Of a DNA stretch of 64,000 nt, positions 7,798 to 16,068 are shown piece by piece; the stretch's first letter is position 1, and each line of letters opens with the position of its first letter. This DNA comes from Mycolicibacterium wolinskyi (GTDB taxonomy: Bacteria > Actinomycetota > Actinomycetes > Mycobacteriales > Mycobacteriaceae). A program made the position numbers and the translations under genes. The DNA is taken from positions 372,001 through 436,000 of the forward strand of contig NZ_LQQA01000015.1 of NCBI RefSeq assembly GCF_002101965.1, read 5' to 3'. The notes below the pieces were generated by a model. It was not told the DNA's origin, ran no database searches, and saw nothing but the letters and a program-made list of their open reading frames with translations.

Positions 7798-9424
7798 CCG
7801 CCTGCTCGCGGGCCCATCGATAGTCGGCTTTGCCTGCTGGGCTGCGCTCGATCGACGGCCGGAACACCACGGCCTTGGGCAGTTTATAGCGGGCGATGGA
7901 CTTCTCGGCGTGGCGGACGAGCTCGTCGGCATCTACCGGCGTTGCATCGTCGGCCAACGCGACGATCGCGACCACTTCCTGTCCCCACCGTTCGCTCGGG
8001 CGGCCGGCCACCACGACATCGCGAACCGCGGCATGCGATGCGATGGCCGCCTCGACCTCCTCGGCGAAGATCTTCTCGCCGCCGGAGTTGATGGTGACCG
8101 ACTCCCGCCCGAGCAGCTCGATGATGCCGCTGTCGAGGTGGCGCGCCCGGTCGCCGGGAACCGCATACCGCACCTCGTCGATCACCGGGAATGTCGCGGC
8201 CGTCTTGGCGGCGTCGCCTTTGTAGCCGAGGGGGACGTAGCCTCGCTGCGCGAGCCACCCCAGGCCGTCGTGGCCGGGCGCGAGGACCGCGGTGAAATCC
8301 TCGGTGACGACACAGGTGTCGGGGCCAGGGTTGAACGTGCCGGTCGAGACTGCACCGGGTGCCGACATGTGGCTCATCTGCGCACCGGTTTCCGACGATC
8401 CCACCCCGTCCACCACGATGAGATTCGGTTTGGCATCGATGAGTTGCTGCTTCACATGCGGCGTCAGTTGGGCTCCGCCGTTGGCGACGACTGAGAGCGT
8501 CGACACGTCGGCGATCCCACTGCGGATGGCATCGACGAGAGGCCGGGCCATGGCGTCGCCCACGACCGTTGCGACCAGGACCTGCTCGCGTTCGATGGTG
8601 CGCACGACGTCATCGACGTCGAATCGGTCGACGACACTGGGGAACACCAGCGTCTGTCCGGTGGTCACCGCGGTCATCGCGGCCCATTGAGCCGCGCCGT
8701 GGATCAGCGGCGGCAGGATCATCAACTTGGTGCCCGGGTTCTCTGCTGCCCTGGTGACGATCTCATCGACCGACTGCGCTTTGTCGCCGGTCATCATGTT
8801 CCGGCCACCGAATGCGGTCATGAAGATGTCATGCTGGCGCCACAGCACGCCCTTGGGCATCCCTGTGGTGCCGCCGGTGTAGAGGACGTAGAGATCGTCG
8901 GGGGAGGGCTCGACAGGCGGAGGAGCGGCGTCGCGCGTGACGACGGACTCGTAGTCGACCGCACCGTACAGCAGGTCGTTGCCGGAGTCGTCGGCGATCT
9001 GGATGAGCACCCGCAGTGCGGGCAGCTCCGGCAGGATTTCGGCGACCCGGGGCGCGAACGTCGCATGGTAGACGAGTGCGGTGGCCCCGGAATCGTCCAG
9101 CAGATACTGCAGTTCGTTCTTGACGTAGCGATAGTTGACGTTGAACGGGGCGACCCTGGCGCGGAACGACCCGAGCATCGACTCGACGTACTCGGGCCCG
9201 TTGTGGGCGTAGATGCCGAGCAGATCCTGGCCCACCTCGTGGCCGGGCAGGGCGCCGCGCTCGGTGTGGGCGCCCAGTCCCCGGGAATGCAGGTAGGCGG
9301 CGAGCCGGTTCGATCGTTCGACGATCTGGCGGTACGTGTAGTGCCGGTTGCCCTGGGCGATGAGCGGGCGGTCCGGGATGGCGGCGGCGACGGCTTCGGC
9401 TACAGCTGGGACGGTGAACAGCAC
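7781..9424 (-). CDS. FadD19-like acyl-CoA synthetase
   Basis: A 547-residue AMP-forming ligase that activates a carboxylic acid to its CoA thioester through an acyl-adenylate. The P-loop YTGGTTGMPKG is at residues 182-192, followed by VLWRQHDIF, a combination I associate with the FadD17/FadD19 branch that activates steroid side chains in mycobacteria and rhodococci. Later motifs include GSSETG, the adenylate-binding GRESVTINSGGEKIF hinge, and the C-terminal lysine in SPAGKADYRW. GTG start follows AAGGAG. It is the third gene of a unit with the Rieske oxygenase and the frameshifted hydrolase, 18 bp after the latter. It likely primes an acid intermediate for beta-oxidation. Confidence 0.9.
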   Translation of the reverse strand: MLFTVPAVAEAVAAAIPDRPLIAQGNRHYTYRQIVERSNRLAAYLHSRGLGAHTERGALPGHEVGQDLLGIYAHNGPEYVESMLGSFRARVAPFNVNYRYVKNELQYLLDDSGATALVYHATFAPRVAEILPELPALRVLIQIADDSGNDLLYGAVDYESVVTRDAAPPPVEPSPDDLYVLYTGGTTGMPKGVLWRQHDIFMTAFGGRNMMTGDKAQSVDEIVTRAAENPGTKLMILPPLIHGAAQWAAMTAVTTGQTLVFPSVVDRFDVDDVVRTIEREQVLVATVVGDAMARPLVDAIRSGIADVSTLSVVANGGAQLTPHVKQQLIDAKPNLIVVDGVGSSETGAQMSHMSAPGAVSTGTFNPGPDTCVVTEDFTAVLAPGHDGLGWLAQRGYVPLGYKGDAAKTAATFPVIDEVRYAVPGDRARHLDSGIIELLGRESVTINSGGEKIFAEEVEAAIASHAAVRDVVVAGRPSERWGQEVVAIVALADDATPVDADELVRHAEKSIARYKLPKAVVFRPSIERSPAGKADYRWAREQAVSETS

Positions 9425-9442
9425 ATGGTCTCCTTGAGTGGG

Positions 9443-10059
9443 TCAGCGCTGCCAAGCCTGCAGCAGTTCATCTGTGGTGGTGACGGTAGCCAGCAGGGCC
9501 AGGGTGTTGTCAATGACCGCATCGGCATACGCGGTGGGTATCCCGGCGACGGCATCTCGGGGAAGCACCACGCGGTACCCGGCATTGACCGCATCCATCA
9601 CCAGGTTGATGATCGCGACATTCACCGAAACCCCGACGGCCACGATCGTCGTCACGCCGAGGTTGCGCAGGATCGGATCGAGATCGGTGCCACCCATGGG
9701 GCCAAGGCCGTGCCACCGCGACAACACGAGATCGGTTGGTTCCGGACCGAATTCGGGTAACAACGTGGCGCCGGGGTGCCGGGCACGATGCCGACATCGG
9801 CGCGGCCGATGGCGAAGATCTTGGCGTTGTGGTTGGAGCCGAGCCCGTCCTGGCGCCGCTGGACCAGGCAGTGCACAACGTGCGCGGACGCCGCGCGGGC
9901 TGCCGGCAACAGTCGCCCGATGTTGGGTAGTGCGACCCGTCGCGCTTCGTCGGCGAGTGCGGCGAGTCCGGCATCGGGGCCGACCACTGCTCCCTGACAT
10001 TCCTGCGTGACGATCGCGGTGTGCCCGGGTGCGACGAGCGCTCTCAGGTCAGGCTTCAT
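9443..10059 (-). pseudogene. Isochorismatase-family cysteine hydrolase with a one-base frameshift
   Basis: Two overlapping minus frames give one protein of about 205 residues. The first half starts MKPDLRALVAPGHTAIVTQECQ and reads to IVPGTPA; the second continues GATLLPEFGPEPTD to DELLQAWQR. Restoring one base at the run of four Cs (plus-strand 9773-9776) joins them in frame. The fold is that of isochorismatase/nicotinamidase-like hydrolases, but the stretch expected to carry the nucleophilic cysteine reads GVSVNVAI, so the cysteine appears replaced, and the first acidic residue is Glu rather than Asp. The start overlaps the Rieske stop as ATGA. Either a real inactivating deletion or a sequencing error in a homopolymer; I cannot tell which. 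Confidence 0.75.
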
Positions 10060-11069
10060 ACGTGGACGGGTACGTCGGCCGGCGGTACCTCATAGAACTG
10101 CGTGGCCCACTTGCGCATGGCCATATAGGGTTTCGCGTCGATCTTCGCCAGTGGCGGATGCTCGACGTACTTCTGGTAACGCCAGATGTCGCAGTCCTCC
10201 CACACGGTTTTGAGAAACTGCTTTTCGACCTGTTTGCGCACCTGTTCTGGCGGGATGTCGGAAGTCTCGCCGGGGAGCTTGGGCCACCAGATCGAATAGA
10301 ACATGTCCGACACCTCATCGTCGACCGGTGTGCAGGCGAAGATCAGCCGGTGATTCGACGAGCCTTCGAACGCGCTCATCGCAAAGCCGAGCCCGGAGAA
10401 GTGGCTGTGAATACGCAGTGCCATCTTGTCGGGATCGTCGCTGCGTGCATCGGGCCAGCCGGTGAGAAACCGCCATTCCTCGTCCACGTGCTCCCAATGC
10501 AGGCACACCGGCGTCACGGTGGCGCCGTGCACGTAGCGGAAATGTGAACTGTCCGGGCCGTTTTCAGCGACGATCTGCGGGTGCACCGGGATGGCGTCGG
10601 CACGGCTGGAGAACTCGGGGTAGGGCCGGTAGTAGGCATTCGGGTCGGTCTCGAACTGCGGAAACTTGTGAAAGATGTCGGGCAGCTCCCACTGCGGCGG
10701 CTTCCCGTCGGGCTGGTACCACATGAAGATGCACCCATATTGCTCCTTGACCGGGTACGACCGCAGTCGCAGGCCGCGGTTGGGACGGTCGGGCTGATAG
10801 GGAATGTAGGTGTTGTTGCCCTCCGGTCCCCACCGCCACCCGTGGAACGGGCATTCGACGCAGTCGCCGACGACCTTGCCGCCGTGCCCGATGTGGGCGC
10901 CGAGATGCTTGCAGTGCGCTTCCAACACATGCAACTCGCCGGCCTCGTCGCGATACGCCGCCAGGTCTTCGCCGAAGTACTTCAGCGCCTTGACGTCACC
11001 GACCTCGAACTCGGCTGACCAGCCGATCATGAACCAGCCGGTGACCTTCCAGGTGAACGGCACCTTCAT
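10056..11069 (-). CDS. Rieske non-heme iron oxygenase, KshA-like
   Basis: A 337-residue oxygenase component. The Rieske [2Fe-2S] ligands are Cys53-Lys-His55 and Cys73-x2-His76 (CKHLGAH, CVECPFHGWRW). The mononuclear iron site has His176 and His181 in DSSHFRYVHG after Asn170, at nearly the positions used by 3-ketosteroid 9-alpha-hydroxylase KshA. Enzymes of this branch hydroxylate steroid rings or related polycycles with electrons from a KshB-type reductase; no reductase gene is in the window. The ATG at 11069 is preceded by GGGAGG and gives the usual family length; a longer upstream open frame is unsupported. First gene of a three-gene unit with the hydrolase and FadD, with operator copy D upstream. 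Confidence 0.9.
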   Translation of the reverse strand: MKVPFTWKVTGWFMIGWSAEFEVGDVKALKYFGEDLAAYRDEAGELHVLEAHCKHLGAHIGHGGKVVGDCVECPFHGWRWGPEGNNTYIPYQPDRPNRGLRLRSYPVKEQYGCIFMWYQPDGKPPQWELPDIFHKFPQFETDPNAYYRPYPEFSSRADAIPVHPQIVAENGPDSSHFRYVHGATVTPVCLHWEHVDEEWRFLTGWPDARSDDPDKMALRIHSHFSGLGFAMSAFEGSSNHRLIFACTPVDDEVSDMFYSIWWPKLPGETSDIPPEQVRKQVEKQFLKTVWEDCDIWRYQKYVEHPPLAKIDAKPYMAMRKWATQFYEVPPADVPVHV

Positions 11070-11106
11070 GCCAGCTGCCTCCCGTGTTCCATTGCTCCCG
11101 CGATAG

Positions 11107-11127
11107 GTACGGAAGACATTACAGTAT
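11107..11127. promoter_or_regulatory. Copy D of the 21-bp operator
   Basis: Half-sites GTACGGAAG and TTACAGTAT with spacer ACA; the second is an almost perfect half-site. It lies 37 bp upstream of the Rieske oxygenase start and 59 bp before the divergent SnoaL-like gene. Confidence 0.5.
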
Positions 11128-11186
11128 AGGTTTCCACAGGCGAAAGCATCGGGTAGCGTTCGACGCGAGAAACGCGAGGAGGCCCC

Positions 11187-11621
11187 ATGACCGATGACAT
11201 CGAGGCGATCAAGAAGCTCAAGGCGCGCTATTGCCGGTTCCTGGACACCAAGGACATCGACGCGTGGCGGGCGCTGTTCGCCGAGGATGTCGTCGTCACG
11301 CTGGACATGGCCGTCTCGACAGGCGGGGCCGACCCGCAGACCGCGCCGCCGTTGAACGGCTTCGACGAGTTCTTTCCGGTGGTCTGGGGCGGCGTCGAAC
11401 ACGCAGCGACCGTGCACCACTGTCACACCCCCGAGATCGACCTGACTTCTGAGACGACGGCGACGGGCATCTGGGCGATGGAGGACATGTTGTTCTTCGC
11501 CGACGGCAGCGAACTCCACGGGGCGGGCCACTATCACGAGACGTACGAAAAGCGTGACGGCACATGGCAGATCACGAGCCTGCACCTCACGCGGACTTTG
11601 TTGAAGTTCAAGAGCGCCTAG
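11187..11621 (+). CDS. SnoaL-like / NTF2-fold protein
   Basis: A 144-residue cone-fold protein of the SnoaL_4 type (begins TDDIEAIKKLKARYCRFLDTKD, a common opening of this family). Members are small enzymes or binding proteins acting on steroid- or polyketide-like ligands (isomerases, dehydratases, hydroxylases). A strong GAGGAGG precedes the ATG. It is transcribed away from the Rieske operon and is followed by the operon of the 3-beta-HSD-like enzyme after 81 bp, which contains operator copy E. Catalytic role cannot be assigned; acid/base candidates include His and Asp in HHCHTPEIDL. Its location among oxygenases and dehydrogenases suggests a role on a cyclic intermediate. Confidence 0.8.
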   Translation: MTDDIEAIKKLKARYCRFLDTKDIDAWRALFAEDVVVTLDMAVSTGGADPQTAPPLNGFDEFFPVVWGGVEHAATVHHCHTPEIDLTSETTATGIWAMEDMLFFADGSELHGAGHYHETYEKRDGTWQITSLHLTRTLLKFKSA

Positions 11622-11645
11622 TTCGACATGTCCCGTTCCGCCGCG

Positions 11646-11666
11646 CTACTGTAATCATTACCGTAA
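11646..11666. promoter_or_regulatory. Copy E of the 21-bp operator
   Basis: Half-sites CTACTGTAA and TTACCGTAA with spacer TCA, 36 bp upstream of the 3-beta-HSD-like gene that starts a three-gene operon with the monooxygenase and hydrolase. Confidence 0.65.
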
Positions 11667-11702
11667 CATCCTTTGCCGACCGCTCGATGGGACGGAGCAG
11701 CG

Positions 11703-12716
11703 ATGGGACGCAAGGTGCTCGTGATGGGCGCGAGTGGCAACGTGGGCGCATGCGTCACCCGCCGACTGGTCGAACGCGGAGACGACGTGCGCGTACTTCT
11801 TCGCCACACCAGCTCCACGAAGGGCATCGACGGTCTCGAAGTCGAGCGGCACTACGGCGACATCTTCGACACCGACGCCGTGGCGGCCGCGATGGAGGAC
11901 CGTGAAGTCGTCTTCTACTGCGTGGTCGACACCCGGGCTCATCTGACGGATCCGGCGCCGTTGTTCGCCACGAATGTCGAGGGCCTGCGTAACGTTCTCG
12001 ACGCCGCGCTGCAGGCCGACCTGCGGCGTTTCGTCTTCCTGAGCACCATCGGCACGATCGCCGTTGGGCGCAACGGTGCGACGGTCGACGAAGACACGCC
12101 GTTCAACTGGGCCGGGAAGGGCGGGCCCTACATCGAATCCCGCCGGGCAGCCGAAGATCTCGTGCTGTCCTACGCCGCCGAGCGGGGGCTGCCCGCGGTG
12201 GCGATGTGCGTGTCGAATCCGTACGGCCCACCGGATTGGCAGCCGAAACAGGGCGCCCTGATCGCGATGGCCGCGTTCGGCAAGACGCCGGTCTACATCC
12301 GAGGCGTCGGAGCCGAAGTCGTGGGTATCGACGATGCCGCCGAGGCACTCATCCTGGCCGCCGAGCACGGCCGGATCGGCGAGCGCTACATCGTCTCCGA
12401 AAGCTACATGACACAGCGGGAGATGTTCACCGCGGCGGCCGAGGCCGTGGGGGCTAAGCCGCCGAGGTTCGGCGTTCCGATGGCGTTGGTCTACGCGTTC
12501 GGCTGGCTGGCGGGCATGTCGAATCGACTGTTCGGAACCGACTTTCCGATGAACCTGACGGCCGCGAGGCTGCTCTGGATGACGTCGCCTGCCGATCACA
12601 GCAAGGCGGCCAGGGATCTGGGCTGGAAGCCTTCGCCGACGGCCGAATCCATCGCCCGTGCCGCCCAGTTCTACGTCGAGCGGAAAAATCGCCGAGAGAA
12701 GGTCATCGATCTGTGA
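11703..12716 (+). CDS. NAD-dependent epimerase/dehydratase, 3-beta-hydroxysteroid-dehydrogenase-like
   Basis: A 337-residue extended SDR. The N-terminal Rossmann motif reads VLVMGASGNVGACVTRRLVERG. The active-site pair is Tyr-Lys-like but altered: after FLSTIGTIAVG comes GGPYIESRRAAEDLVLSYA, so the usual YxxxK reads YIESR, with Arg instead of Lys. Such enzymes oxidise or reduce sterol/terpenoid hydroxyls or act on sugars; the C-terminal half (RLLWMTSPADHSKAARDLGWKPSP) resembles the 3-beta-HSD branch. ATG 11703 was chosen over an earlier in-frame start because GGAG precedes it and the Rossmann motif begins at once. It overlaps the monooxygenase by four bases (GTGA), indicating translational coupling. 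Confidence 0.82.
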   Translation: MGRKVLVMGASGNVGACVTRRLVERGDDVRVLLRHTSSTKGIDGLEVERHYGDIFDTDAVAAAMEDREVVFYCVVDTRAHLTDPAPLFATNVEGLRNVLDAALQADLRRFVFLSTIGTIAVGRNGATVDEDTPFNWAGKGGPYIESRRAAEDLVLSYAAERGLPAVAMCVSNPYGPPDWQPKQGALIAMAAFGKTPVYIRGVGAEVVGIDDAAEALILAAEHGRIGERYIVSESYMTQREMFTAAAEAVGAKPPRFGVPMALVYAFGWLAGMSNRLFGTDFPMNLTAARLLWMTSPADHSKAARDLGWKPSPTAESIARAAQFYVERKNRREKVIDL

Positions 12717-14329
12717 CAGCTTCCGATTACGACGTCATTGTCATCGGCGCCGGTTTCTCCGGACTGTACGCGTTGCACCTGCTCCGAGAGCTCGGTCTAC
12801 GTGTGCGGGTGTTCGAGAAGGCCGATGACGTCGGCGGCACGTGGTTGTTCAACAGATATCCGGGCGCTCGATGCGATATCGAGAGCATCGAGTATTCCTA
12901 CAGCTTCTCCGACGACATCCAGCAGGAGTGGGTGTGGACCGAGACCATGCCGGCCCAGCCCGAGATCGAGGCGTACCTGAACTTCGTCGCGGACCGGCTC
13001 GATCTGCGGCGCGACATCGCGTTCGACACCGAAGTCGTCGCGATGACGTTCGATGAGACCGATGCGGCATGGACGCTGGAAACCGTAGGGGGTCACTCCT
13101 TCACGGCCTCCTTCGTCGTGGCCGCCACGGGCATCCTGTCAGTGCCGTTGGAGCCTGAAATCCCGGGGATGGCGCAGTTCACCGGGACATCGCTGTTCAC
13201 GAGCCGTTGGCCGCGGGATGGCTACGATCTGAGCGGTAAACGTGTCGGTGTCATCGGGACCGGATCCACCGGCGTGCAGCTCATACCCGTGGTGGCCCGA
13301 GAGGCTGCGCAGCTCACGGTGTTTCAGCGTTCGCCCGCCTATACGTTGCCCTGGCGGGTGCGGCCGTTCGAGCCGGGCGAACTCGACCAACTGAAGGCCG
13401 ATTACGACCAGATTCGCGCAGCTCAGCGCGAGCATCCGGTGGGTGCCGCGCGGCTGAGCGCGTTCTCGGTTCTACTCGACATGCTCGGCAGGCCCCCGGT
13501 GAAATCGGCTTCCCGGGAGGAACGACTGCGCGCCGTCGAGGAGGGCGGCGTGATGGGAGCGTTGAACTGGGGCGACGTCTTCTTCGACATCGAGGCGAAT
13601 CGGATGGCCGCTCAGCTGTACGGGGAAGCGGTGGCGCGGATCGTCGACGATCCCGACGTGGCAGCCGCGTTGACGCCGAGCCATCCGTTCGCCTGCAAGC
13701 GGCCGATCATCGATCAGGGCTACTACGAGACGTTCAACCGAGACAACGTCGCGCTCGTCGATCTCCGCAGAGGCGCGATCCGCGAGGTGACGGCTACCGG
13801 CATCGCCACTGAACAAGGGGATTACGCACTGGACGTGATCGTGTACGCCACCGGCTTCGACGCGATGACAGGTGCGCTGAGCCGGATCGACGTGCGGGGC
13901 CGGGCGGGTTTGGTCTTGGGCGACTACTGGGCCGAGGAAGGCCCGCTGTCCTACCTGGGGCTGGCGGTGGCCGGGTTTCCGAACCTGTTCACCGTGCAGG
14001 GGCCGGGCAGCCCGTCGGCCGCAACGAACTTCGTCACGGCGCTCGAGCAGCACGTTGACTGGATCGGCGACTGTATCGCCTACCTGCTCGCGAACGCGCA
14101 CCGCACCATCGAGGCGACCGCCGAAGCGCAGCGCGCCTGGATCGAACACGCGACGGCCCTGGTGGCATCGACCGTGCTGGTGCATCCCAGCTGCAATTCC
14201 TGGTACAACGGCGGAAACGTCCCCGGGAAGAAACGGATGTACATGGGCTACACCGGAGGCATCCCGGAGTACCGGCGCCGCTGTGACGAGATCGCCGCGG
14301 CGGGTTACAAGGGCTTCACCCTTGCGTAG
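12713..14329 (+). CDS. Baeyer-Villiger-type flavin monooxygenase with altered fingerprint
   Basis: A 538-residue flavoprotein of the cyclohexanone-monooxygenase family, which inserts oxygen next to a ketone using FAD and NADPH. FAD site GAGFSG is at residues 12-17, the GGTWLFNRYPGARCD signature near 41-55, and the NADPH site GTGSTG at 182-187. The family fingerprint FxGxxxHxxxWP is present at 156-167 as FTGTSLFTSRWP: phenylalanine (codon TTC) takes the place of the histidine. A long C-terminal NADPH/FAD scaffold follows, with NSWYNGGNVPGK near the end as in other CHMO-like enzymes. The GTG start overlaps the preceding stop. The next gene, an alpha/beta hydrolase, would open the ester or lactone formed. 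Activity with Phe at this position is uncertain. Confidence 0.88.
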   Translation: MTASDYDVIVIGAGFSGLYALHLLRELGLRVRVFEKADDVGGTWLFNRYPGARCDIESIEYSYSFSDDIQQEWVWTETMPAQPEIEAYLNFVADRLDLRRDIAFDTEVVAMTFDETDAAWTLETVGGHSFTASFVVAATGILSVPLEPEIPGMAQFTGTSLFTSRWPRDGYDLSGKRVGVIGTGSTGVQLIPVVAREAAQLTVFQRSPAYTLPWRVRPFEPGELDQLKADYDQIRAAQREHPVGAARLSAFSVLLDMLGRPPVKSASREERLRAVEEGGVMGALNWGDVFFDIEANRMAAQLYGEAVARIVDDPDVAAALTPSHPFACKRPIIDQGYYETFNRDNVALVDLRRGAIREVTATGIATEQGDYALDVIVYATGFDAMTGALSRIDVRGRAGLVLGDYWAEEGPLSYLGLAVAGFPNLFTVQGPGSPSAATNFVTALEQHVDWIGDCIAYLLANAHRTIEATAEAQRAWIEHATALVASTVLVHPSCNSWYNGGNVPGKKRMYMGYTGGIPEYRRRCDEIAAAGYKGFTLA

Positions 14330-15416
14330 AGCGGGCCAGATCGTCTGGGAACTCGGCGGGGTGCTGCCGCGGTCGGTGGCCGCGCTGCGCAACTCGCGCG
14401 ATTGGAACGCGCTGTCGTTGTGTGGCCTGCGCCAGCTCGGCGAGGTCGCGCTCGACGAACTGGTGGTTACCGGGATGACGCTGACCGGCCCGCCGCCGCA
14501 ATTGCCGCGGCCGCTGGCCGACTACGGAGCCGCGGCGGATGAACTCGCCCCGCTCGGCATCGACGGCGCACATGTTTCTCCGGAACCCTTGGAGATCACC
14601 GAGATTCGGCGGGCCACGTTCGGGTCACTGAAGTTCGAGGAACTCACGTTCGAGCATGAGCCACACTTACCCGCATCGGTGCTCGCGGACGGGCACGGTG
14701 GTGTCGCGACTGCCCGGGCTCGGTTGTACCGGTCGGGCGATGACACGCGACCCTGGCTGATCTGGGTGCACGGCGCCGGGCAGGGTGATGCGATGGATCT
14801 GATGGTGGCGCGGGCACGACGCCTGCAGACCCAACTCGGCTGGAATGTCGCCCTGCCCGTTCAGCCGGGCCACGGTGTGCGGCGCCGGTCGTGGCCCGAG
14901 TACCCGGCTCGCGATCCGTTGGCGAACGTCGCGGGCATGATGCGCGCGGTGTCGGAGGTCCGTGCGCTGATCGGCTGGCTCGTACCGCAATCGACGGCGA
15001 TCGCACTGGGTGGCCTGTCGCTGGGAAGTGCGGTGGCAGCACTGGTCTCCCATCTCGACGACCGGGTTGGCGCGGTCGCGGTGTACACGCCGATCCTGGG
15101 TCTCAACACCATGATCGGCATGCATCTGGGGCGCTGGGGGAGGGCGGGCCGTGAAGCGGGGGCGCTGCTGCAGTCGGACACGATCGCGGCGCTGACCTCG
15201 GTCGTCGATCCGCTTCACACCGTGCCGCAGACGGAGCGTCGGCTCATCGTCGGGGCGTGGCACGACCGGATGGCGATGCGTGATTCAGCACTGGCGTTGC
15301 ATGAGCGGTGGGGCGGCGAACTGCATTGGCATGACGGCAGCCATGTGGGGCACCTGTTCTCGGCTGGTGTGTGCGCGGCGACGGAACGGTTTCTCGGCTC
15401 AAGCGCCGTAGTGTGA
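14322..15416 (+). CDS. Alpha/beta hydrolase (esterase/lactonase-like)
   Basis: About 364 residues. The nucleophile elbow is GLSLG (in ALGGLSLGSAVAAL), preceded by the oxyanion region IWVHGAGQGDAMD; the acid residue is probably Asp in VGAWHDRMA and the catalytic His is in DGSHVGHLF. The preferred start is TTG at 14322, eight bases inside the end of the monooxygenase gene; a GTG at 14361 is an alternative. An N-terminal region of about 120 residues precedes the hydrolase core. Coupling to a Baeyer-Villiger-type enzyme suggests it cleaves the resulting ester or lactone, a common pairing in ketone catabolism. The 3-prime end overlaps the convergent TetR gene by 18 bp. Confidence 0.82.
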   Translation: MRRAGQIVWELGGVLPRSVAALRNSRDWNALSLCGLRQLGEVALDELVVTGMTLTGPPPQLPRPLADYGAAADELAPLGIDGAHVSPEPLEITEIRRATFGSLKFEELTFEHEPHLPASVLADGHGGVATARARLYRSGDDTRPWLIWVHGAGQGDAMDLMVARARRLQTQLGWNVALPVQPGHGVRRRSWPEYPARDPLANVAGMMRAVSEVRALIGWLVPQSTAIALGGLSLGSAVAALVSHLDDRVGAVAVYTPILGLNTMIGMHLGRWGRAGREAGALLQSDTIAALTSVVDPLHTVPQTERRLIVGAWHDRMAMRDSALALHERWGGELHWHDGSHVGHLFSAGVCAATERFLGSSAVV

Positions 15417-15998
15417 AACGATCCGGGTACGAACGCAATTGAGCTCGTGGTCGAGGTCATGCGCTTCGGGTAGCACCACCCACTGGAAGGCAATGCCGAA
15501 CACCGAGGACGTGATGTCCTGTCGTGCCGTGTCGACGTCGATATCTGGCCGGATCGAGCCGTCCCGGATGCCGTGGTGTAAGCCGGCCTCGATCTTGACT
15601 GCTGCACCGCTGAGTTGTGTTCGGACTGCGTCGCGGAGCGGCGACGTCGTCTTGACGGCTTCGAATGCGGACACGAACATCGCCCGCATCAGCGACGGAT
15701 CCTCGGCATGAATCTCCTGGATGCGGTCGAAGTGCGCGAGCACCTGTTGAAGTCCGGTGGCGCCGGGTTCGGGATCGGGGTTCAAGCGCACGACATACGT
15801 CTGCTGGAAGGCGTCGAGGATCGCGTCCTTGCTGCCGTAGCGAGCGTGCACCATGGCCCGGCTGTATCCGGCGCGCCGGCCGATCTCGGCGGCGGTCGTT
15901 GCTTCCCAGCCTTTTTCGACGATGAGCTCGGCCGCCGCCAGCAGCAGGCGGCGCGATGACAGTTCGACGCGTTCCGGTTGGGTCAGGCGGGACGGCAC
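15399..15998 (-). CDS. TetR family transcriptional regulator
   Basis: A 199-residue repressor with an N-terminal helix-turn-helix, SRRLLLAAAELIVEKG and AAEIGRRAGYSRAMVHARYGSKDAILDAF (residues about 15-65), and a small all-helical ligand domain. The start is a GTG; TAATAT stands 7 bases upstream of it on the minus strand, so the transcript is probably leaderless. A 33-bp palindrome lies between it and the divergent kinase-like operon at 16069 and is its obvious operator. The gene overlaps the hydrolase end by 18 bp. Its palindrome is unlike the 21-bp operator, so it likely responds to a different ligand and governs only its own promoter pair; that is inference. Confidence 0.88.
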   Translation of the reverse strand: MPSRLTQPERVELSSRRLLLAAAELIVEKGWEATTAAEIGRRAGYSRAMVHARYGSKDAILDAFQQTYVVRLNPDPEPGATGLQQVLAHFDRIQEIHAEDPSLMRAMFVSAFEAVKTTSPLRDAVRTQLSGAAVKIEAGLHHGIRDGSIRPDIDVDTARQDITSSVFGIAFQWVVLPEAHDLDHELNCVRTRIVSHYGA

Positions 15999-16010
15999 CC
16001 TTGCATATTA

Positions 16011-16043
16011 GACGCTCGACAACTAACTTATTTGTTCAGCGTC
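16011..16043. promoter_or_regulatory. 33-bp palindromic operator between TetR and kinase-like operon
   Basis: Outer arms GACGCT and AGCGTC, middle arms ACAA and TTGT, and inner TAA and TTA around a central C are symmetric; 13 of 16 base pairs match. It lies between the GTG of the TetR gene and the ATG at 16069 and covers the likely start regions of both. Confidence 0.75.
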
Positions 16044-16068
16044 AACTTTCTTTCATCGGAGGTCGCGG

